DNA of 10,819 bases from Gammaproteobacteria bacterium (GTDB lineage Bacteria > Pseudomonadota > Gammaproteobacteria > GRL18), in the NCBI GenBank assembly GCA_024511395.1, contig JANELJ010000040.1:1-10819 (forward strand), read 5' to 3'. A model generated the notes under the pieces. It ran no database searches. It had not been told where the DNA came from and saw only the letters and a list, made by a program, of their open reading frames with translations. Positions 7,701 through 10,819 of this stretch are shown in pieces; the first letter of the stretch is position 1, and each line of letters begins with the position of its first letter. The position numbers were made by a program, and so were the translations under genes.

Positions 7701-8783
7701 CAGTTTAAACATTAATTCATTAACTTTATCCTGCGCCGATTCCCCGTAATTTCGTGTCACCGCTACTTCCACATTACTGGGGATCAAACGCCCTTTCATG
7801 GACTCAACCCTTTTCAGGATCTTGTTAACCACACTAACCCCGTTAGTACCGGTTTTCTTGGCTATGGCCAGTGTTACTGCGGGAGCACCGTTGGCCGGTT
7901 TACCCTCTTCCATTGCTGGCCCGCTATAATAATTAACCAGTTTATGGGCCTCACCGGGACCATGAATCACATCGGCAATATCACGAATATACACTGGGTT
8001 GCCATTATGCATAGCCACCACCAGCCGTTCGACATCCTCTGCACTAGTTAAAAAGGAACCGGTATTAAGGTTAAAACTGTTTTCACCCGATTCAATCGAA
8101 CCAACGGTACGCTCACTATTGGCCGTTGCCACGGTATTGGCAATCTGCTGCAAAGTAATACCATAGCCAGCCAGCCGCTCAGGCTTAACTTCAATACGTA
8201 AACGTTCGCTACGCCCACTAATCACAAAGCTTTTACTGGTTTCAGGGATCTCCTGTAGCTCCTGCATAACATCCAGTGCAATCAGGTGCAGGGCTGCATC
8301 ATCCAGGCTGTCAGACCAGAGTGTCAGGGCAACAATGGGTACATCATCCACGCCTTTGGGTTTTACCAGGGGCGGAGACACTCCAGGGGGAATTAAGTCT
8401 TTATTGGATTCAAGTTTATCGTACAGTTTAACCAGCGAAGGACCTAATTCTTCGCCCACATCAAATTGCACAGTAACCATAGTCTGCCCCCGCTGGGAAG
8501 CAGAATAAACATGATCAACACCTGGAATTTCACTCATAATACGTTCCAGAGGTTCAGCCGCCAGTGAAGCCACCTGTTCAACAGAGGCACCGGGATAACT
8601 GACAAAAATATCCGCCATGGGGACAGATATCTGAGGGTCTTCCTGCCTAGGTGTCAGAATAAAACCAGCTAGACCAATTGCAAATGTCGCAATAAGAAGC
8701 AGCAGAGTTAATGGCGAATGCATAAAGGTTCTTGACAGAGTACCGGCAAGCCCTAAACTAGGTTTATTTTTTGTATTATCCAT
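4728..8783 (-). CDS. RND-family efflux pump with extended Lys/Ala-rich C-terminal tail
   Basis: The first 1075 or so residues form a complete HAE1-like RND transporter, the inner-membrane, proton-driven part of a tripartite efflux system. TM1 is at 24-43, the first porter domain at about 44-350 and TM2-6 at about 355-510. TM4 holds the proton-relay pair D423-D424 in GILVDDAIVVVEN. TM7 is at about 552-573, the second porter domain at about 574-928 and TM8-12 at about 930-1075. Family members are about 1,050 residues; this one has 1,351. The extra part has a Cys-containing loop (C1075, C1088, C1096), a 34-residue hydrophobic segment (1112-1145), FKRKKK, a Thr/Ala/Ser-rich linker (1151-1270) and KKAVAKK-type repeats (1277-1313). 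The substrate cannot be told from sequence. The adaptor gene is 125 nt upstream on the same strand. The ATG lacks a strong ribosome site. It ends in TAG, the only gene here that does. Confidence 0.93.
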   Translation of the reverse strand: MDNTKNKPSLGLAGTLSRTFMHSPLTLLLLIATFAIGLAGFILTPRQEDPQISVPMADIFVSYPGASVEQVASLAAEPLERIMSEIPGVDHVYSASQRGQTMVTVQFDVGEELGPSLVKLYDKLESNKDLIPPGVSPPLVKPKGVDDVPIVALTLWSDSLDDAALHLIALDVMQELQEIPETSKSFVISGRSERLRIEVKPERLAGYGITLQQIANTVATANSERTVGSIESGENSFNLNTGSFLTSAEDVERLVVAMHNGNPVYIRDIADVIHGPGEAHKLVNYYSGPAMEEGKPANGAPAVTLAIAKKTGTNGVSVVNKILKRVESMKGRLIPSNVEVAVTRNYGESAQDKVNELMFKLVLVTIAVSILIFWFLNWRAALVCFIVIPNVILVTTFLALIMGFTIDRVSLFALIFSIGILVDDAIVVVENMYRRWAMDGEISDDTSVDAVREVGNPTILATFTVIAALLPMGMVRGMMGPYMAPIPALGSVAMMYSLFAAFVFTPFLALRFKPAMSNLHKMEEVEHRTVRRLDGFYRKVLNTLIDNKALGYGFLISLFVVFFLCCSLFYFKVVKVKMMPLDNKAVFNVIINFPEGTALPTTANLTRQLAEEVRKIPEVTAIQSYVGTASPYDFNGLVRHYYLRQQPWQADLNVQLLHKTERDRSSHEIAIETRKLLKELIAKKIKDGVYSKLDAPKIQIVEMPPGPPVLQSMVAEVYGPTSHEQHAVAMMLTDLFEKAETIDDVDNYIQKPYEIWNFKVNREKSIRTGVSVDAINKTLEMAMGGYVLGDIKDGSILEPTLIILQVPLDVRANFNNLSQLPVPTMTGGSVPLAELGVFTRGYKEPIIFHKDLRDVEYVTGEVVGEFAAPIYGIFEVEDMLSLEENRGPRGEHITGAMLGPPDSSEMYNHSGFEWGGEWTVTYETFRDMGLAFGAAIIMIYMLVVWEFGNFTLPAVIISPIPLTLVGIIPGHAIMGAEFTATSMIGFIALAGIIVRNSILLVDYSRQEISRGVGIREAIIMACITRTRPIIITALALVVGSTAILFDPIFQGMAVSLMYGVFISTILTLVVIPLGCYSGKTAFCENITEDHPDYPICVESRKNAQNKKPSSILPFIGTLLFNIYNITVTVVQVAWWSLQGVYTLIFKRKKKTSGSTADTTAVKPAVKPTTTTASTGSAKAPANTAETTVAEKTAPAVKDKASADNTKADTVIRTDASLETKDSAPKNDKGAQDKSSSTAKVNDAEDSEVKPDSALVVAETETEQKSSTEEIEPQQNAVKKKAVTKKAVAKKTVAKKLAVKKATVKKKAVARKKALTESKKAEEASPKGNRKTVKKKGRRGIQLKDDLGESKD
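4845..4955 (-). repeat. Region encoding histone-H1-like Lys/Ala repeats
   Basis: This stretch of the pump gene (residues 1277-1313) encodes approximate five-residue repeats of two Lys followed by small or hydrophobic residues (KKAVT, KKAVA, KKTVA, KKLAV, KKATV). Similar tracts occur in histone H1-like and AlgP-like bacterial proteins, where they bind nucleic acid or other polyanions. Confidence 0.75.
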
Positions 8784-8836
8784 TGTAATTAAATATGCTC
8801 ATGCTTAATTTGTTATAACTCAAATGGAACGAAGTG

Positions 8837-8887
8837 ACGATTAATTAGGTACTGAATAATCGTTTTCCGGTTCCCCCTAAAACCGGA
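8837..8887. promoter_or_regulatory. Two tandem hairpins between adaptor and pump genes
   Basis: ACGATTA (8837-8843) pairs with TAATCGT (8857-8863), and TCCGGTT (8866-8872) pairs with AACCGGA (8881-8887). Together they fill much of the 125-nt gap between adaptor stop and pump start. Neither is followed by a T-run, so they more likely affect mRNA stability or processing, or are a remnant of a small dispersed repeat, than end transcription. Confidence 0.45.
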
Positions 8888-8908
8888 CTCCGCTCCACTG
8901 CGACCGCG

Positions 8909-10045
8909 TTATTTTATTGGTGTGCCGGGTTTCCAGTTCCTGGGCGGATGATCAATAATCCGATCACCCGGCTTCAGACCGGAAAGTACGGTAAATGATT
9001 TTCCACCATTAACCTTCTTACCCAGACGTACCACATGCAGTTCTGCTTCATTTTTTTCATTCATGACCAGAACACTGGGCAGACTGCCCATATGTTTAAG
9101 AATACTGCTCTTGGGAATAATGATAGAGGTGGATGGTTTGGAATTTTTTATCGGTATAGAAACCTCAGCATACATTCCAGGTACTCCGCGGGTACCGATG
9201 GGCAGATTAAACTTTACTGTAACAGTGTGTTTGCTCTTATCCGCCAGAGGATAAATCTGAGCCACTTTGGCTAGGATCATAACGCCGCTGACATCCAGAT
9301 AAGCTTTTACTGTATCACCTACTTTGATATAAGGAACTAAACGCACAGGAACCTCAGTCTGGATGCGGATATAGTCCATATTGGCAAAAGAAACCATGGG
9401 CATACCCGGCTGAACCGTGTCTCCAACTTCGACCATCTTCTTAATAATTGTGCCGTCAAAAGGTGCAATAGAACGGGTATCTCTTAAGGCTGCATCAATC
9501 TGGTTAATGGCTTCCCGGGCACTTCTGACCTGAGACTGGGCCTGGTTAACTGAGGCCCCTGAGTTATACAGATCAGCCCGGCGCTGAACATCTTTATCGC
9601 CATAACCCAGAGTATCACCTATCTGTTTGGTAAACATCTGGTCAAAAATACCTGGCATACCCATGCCCGGCATCTGGGTAGCATTTTCTGAACGAGGTGA
9701 CCAGAGTTCCCGGTTGTACTGTACCTGAGCATTCTGCAGAGCTGCAACGGCCTGGTCGTATTGAGCGACAGCGGCCTTGCGTTTGGCCAGCAGATTTTCG
9801 TCACTGATGGTCACCAGTAAGGTACCTGCAGTAAAGCTGTCGCCCTCATCACCGGCAATATACTCAACTCGTCCGGGCATCTGTGCTGACAGAGTAACCT
9901 CCTTATAAGGTACTACACTGCCCCCCAGATAAACATGCTCAACGTCTTTATGAGAACCAACTTTAATAATCTCGCTGGATAAAGCCTCCCCGCCTACCAG
10001 TAAACCTATACTTAAAACAAATATGCCGCTAAAGCGCCTCAACAT
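8909..10045 (-). CDS. Periplasmic adaptor (membrane fusion) protein of an RND efflux system
   Basis: This 378-residue protein links the RND pump to an outer-membrane channel. Residues 1-23 look like a signal peptide (MLRRFSG, then a Leu/Val/Gly core ending ALS). The order is that of HlyD/AcrA-type adaptors. The first half of the lipoyl-like domain is at about 42-80 (VPYKEVTLSAQMPGRV), then an alpha-helical hairpin at about 85-190. The second lipoyl half is IAPFDGTIIKKMVEVGD at about 193-209. A beta-barrel and a membrane-proximal domain (about 225-375) follow. The hairpin carries a Met-rich insertion (QMPGMGMPGIF, 124-134, plus M137), unusual for the family. The ATG has an AAGG site 9 nt upstream. 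It lies directly before the pump gene on the same strand, so the two work together. No N-terminal lipobox Cys is visible, so it is likely soluble periplasmic. Confidence 0.92.
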   Translation of the reverse strand: MLRRFSGIFVLSIGLLVGGEALSSEIIKVGSHKDVEHVYLGGSVVPYKEVTLSAQMPGRVEYIAGDEGDSFTAGTLLVTISDENLLAKRKAAVAQYDQAVAALQNAQVQYNRELWSPRSENATQMPGMGMPGIFDQMFTKQIGDTLGYGDKDVQRRADLYNSGASVNQAQSQVRSAREAINQIDAALRDTRSIAPFDGTIIKKMVEVGDTVQPGMPMVSFANMDYIRIQTEVPVRLVPYIKVGDTVKAYLDVSGVMILAKVAQIYPLADKSKHTVTVKFNLPIGTRGVPGMYAEVSIPIKNSKPSTSIIIPKSSILKHMGSLPSVLVMNEKNEAELHVVRLGKKVNGGKSFTVLSGLKPGDRIIDHPPRNWKPGTPIK

Positions 10046-10065
10046 TACTTATTACCTTTTATTAT

Positions 10066-10095
10066 ATGATCTGGTTTATATCCAATAGCTGTCAA
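10066..10095 (-). promoter_or_regulatory. Possible promoter of the adaptor-pump operon
   Basis: On the minus strand a perfect TTGACA (10090-10095) is followed after 18 nt by GATCAT (10066-10071), four of six matches to the -10 consensus. A TATAAT (10061-10066) is also present, but 23 nt from TTGACA and too close to the ATG to serve well. The leader would be very short. This is a tentative consensus match only. Confidence 0.25.
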
Positions 10096-10167
10096 AGTAA
10101 CAGCAATACCCTGAATTTAGAATTTATTCTGATTTTTATTAAGTTTGTATATTAAAAATATGTATTG

Positions 10168-10195
10168 TTTAGATAATATACGAATAATATCTAAA
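10168..10195. repeat. AT-rich palindrome upstream of the adaptor gene
   Basis: Arms TTTAGATAATAT and ATAATATCTAAA pair at 11 of 12 positions around a 4-nt centre. A second pair, GTATATT (10147-10153) and AATATAC (10195-10201), encloses it. It is 123 nt upstream of the adaptor start, placed where a regulator of the efflux operon could bind. In such AT-rich DNA some palindromes arise by chance. Confidence 0.45.
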
Positions 10196-10414
10196 ATATA
10201 CCTGTATTACATCATTTTTTATTTATCAGGAGAATAAACAATACAGAAACCACTAAATTTATTATTTTTTTTATCTTTTTACAAGAATGAGAACGAATAT
10301 AACCAAGTACTTATAGTTTTTTCAGGCAAGCGTTTTTAGTCTTGAGCTAAAGCAGAAGTTTACCTGTTTTTTTATTATCAATTGCCGAAAAGTTTATAAA
10401 TTTATTTTTTACAT

Positions 10415-10433
10415 GCCTGATTTTTATTCAGGC
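10415..10433. repeat. Small hairpin in the intergenic region
   Basis: GCCTGA and TCAGGC flank a 7-nt T-rich loop. A wider pair, TTGCC (10382-10386) and GGCAA (10434-10438), encloses it. Only a short TTTTT lies 8 nt past it on the plus strand, so a terminator role is weak. Confidence 0.3.
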
Positions 10434-10690
10434 GGCAACATTTTTACAAATTAGATATTTATAATCAACAAATATAAGAATATTCTAATCTTAAAAATCA
10501 AAGTTGTACTCAGTTCTCATAGTAAGAATATTAATCAGTTCTAATAACAGACTCTATTGGGGAATACCCTAGATTTAATAGTTGTTCATATCTGGATTTT
10601 TCTGTTTCAGAATGATATTTTCCTGCAATCAATACAGATACTTAATAATAACCTGAATTCTGGATAAGAACTAAAAAATATTGAACTAAA

Positions 10691-10762
10691 TGCCTGTTAT
10701 GCCTGTTTCTCGATCAGATCATTTAATGACCAAATCAAATGAATTTGAACAAGGAACAGGCA
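10691..10762 (+). promoter_or_regulatory. Inverted repeat next to the transposase ribosome site
   Basis: TGCCTGTT occurs twice in tandem (10691-10698 and 10700-10707). Its complement AACAGGCA (10755-10762) lies between the AAGGA ribosome site (10751-10755) and the GTG start. A transcript entering from upstream could fold so that either copy pairs with the start region and hides it. Such protection from read-through translation is known in other insertion sequences; here it is inferred. Confidence 0.35.
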
Positions 10763-10763
10763 A

Positions 10764-10819
10764 GTGACTACTATAGATGAATTGTATTGTAATATTGATG
10801 ATTTCAACCAGGTCTTTTA
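10764..10819 (+). CDS. IS982-like transposase, 5' end only
   Basis: The frame starts at GTG with AAGGA 8 nt upstream and runs off the window. The 18 visible codons read V/M-T-T-I-D-E-L-Y-C-N-I-D-D-F-N-Q-V-F. The pattern of I-D-E-L-Y-C followed by I-D-D-F matches the N-terminus typical of IS982-family transposases, DDE enzymes that move their insertion sequence by cut and paste. The catalytic residues and both family-defining ends lie outside the window, so whether the gene is intact is unknown. The call rests on a short but distinctive N-terminal match. Confidence 0.6.
   Translation, partial: MTTIDELYCNIDDFNQVF

Larger units (their letters stand above)
10046..10763. other. AT-rich intergenic region, no supported gene
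   Basis: These roughly 720 nt separate the divergent adaptor and transposase genes. No convincing gene is present on either strand. The region holds a strong AT palindrome at 10168-10195, a smaller hairpin at 10415-10433 (GCCTGA/TCAGGC), a short open frame at 10531-10641 on the minus strand, and a TGCCTGTT repeat near the transposase start. The left end of the insertion sequence must lie within it, but I could not identify the terminal inverted repeat because the right end is outside the window. Confidence 0.6.

Noticed and set aside
10258..10330. Fur-box-like sequence around AATGAGAACG
   Set aside because: The match to the 19-bp Fur consensus is poor and has no dyad symmetry.
10558..10575. 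GGGGAATACCC as the left terminal repeat of the insertion sequence
   Set aside because: It would leave nearly 200 nt before the transposase start, and the opposite end is not visible for comparison.

Overview
This moderately AT-rich bacterial window has six genes on the minus strand, all read from right to left, and the 5' end of a plus-strand transposase gene at the right edge. The pump/adaptor pair, the exported-protein relic and the codon use suggest a gammaproteobacterium. If the sulfur-globule-like call holds, it suggests a sulfur oxidiser (free-living or symbiotic). The taxonomic placement is inference; no marker gene is present.

Layout in transcription order (right to left). Positions 10764-10819 (plus strand) hold the first codons of an IS982-like transposase. 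About 700 nt of AT-rich, palindrome-rich non-coding DNA follow. Next come a periplasmic adaptor (8909-10045) and an HAE1-type RND pump (4728-8783), with two hairpins in the gap between them. The pump has an unusual C-terminal extension of about 275 residues: a hydrophobic segment, a Thr/Ala/Ser-rich linker and a histone-H1-like Lys/Ala tail. Together the two genes encode two thirds of a tripartite efflux system; no outer-membrane factor is in the window.

After the pump comes a small secreted Asn/Gly/Tyr-rich protein (4328-4633) resembling sulfur globule proteins. Its frame is interrupted by two in-frame TAG codons exactly 12 codons apart, at equivalent places in an internal repeat. A nested inverted repeat separates it from a four-gene minus-strand cluster: a small ParA-type ATPase (3575-4192), a membrane-anchored TPR-like protein (2368-3555), a membrane-anchored Met-rich coiled-coil protein (1613-2212) and a dynamin-like GTPase with a C-terminal transmembrane hairpin (94-1581). 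A long bidirectional terminator closes the cluster at 31-82.

A spatial-positioning ATPase, two single-pass membrane scaffolds and a membrane-remodelling GTPase in one transcription unit is the most suggestive arrangement here. With the sulfur-globule-like gene directly upstream, it could be a system that positions or shapes membrane-bounded inclusions. That role is a hypothesis from gene content and order, not something the sequence proves.
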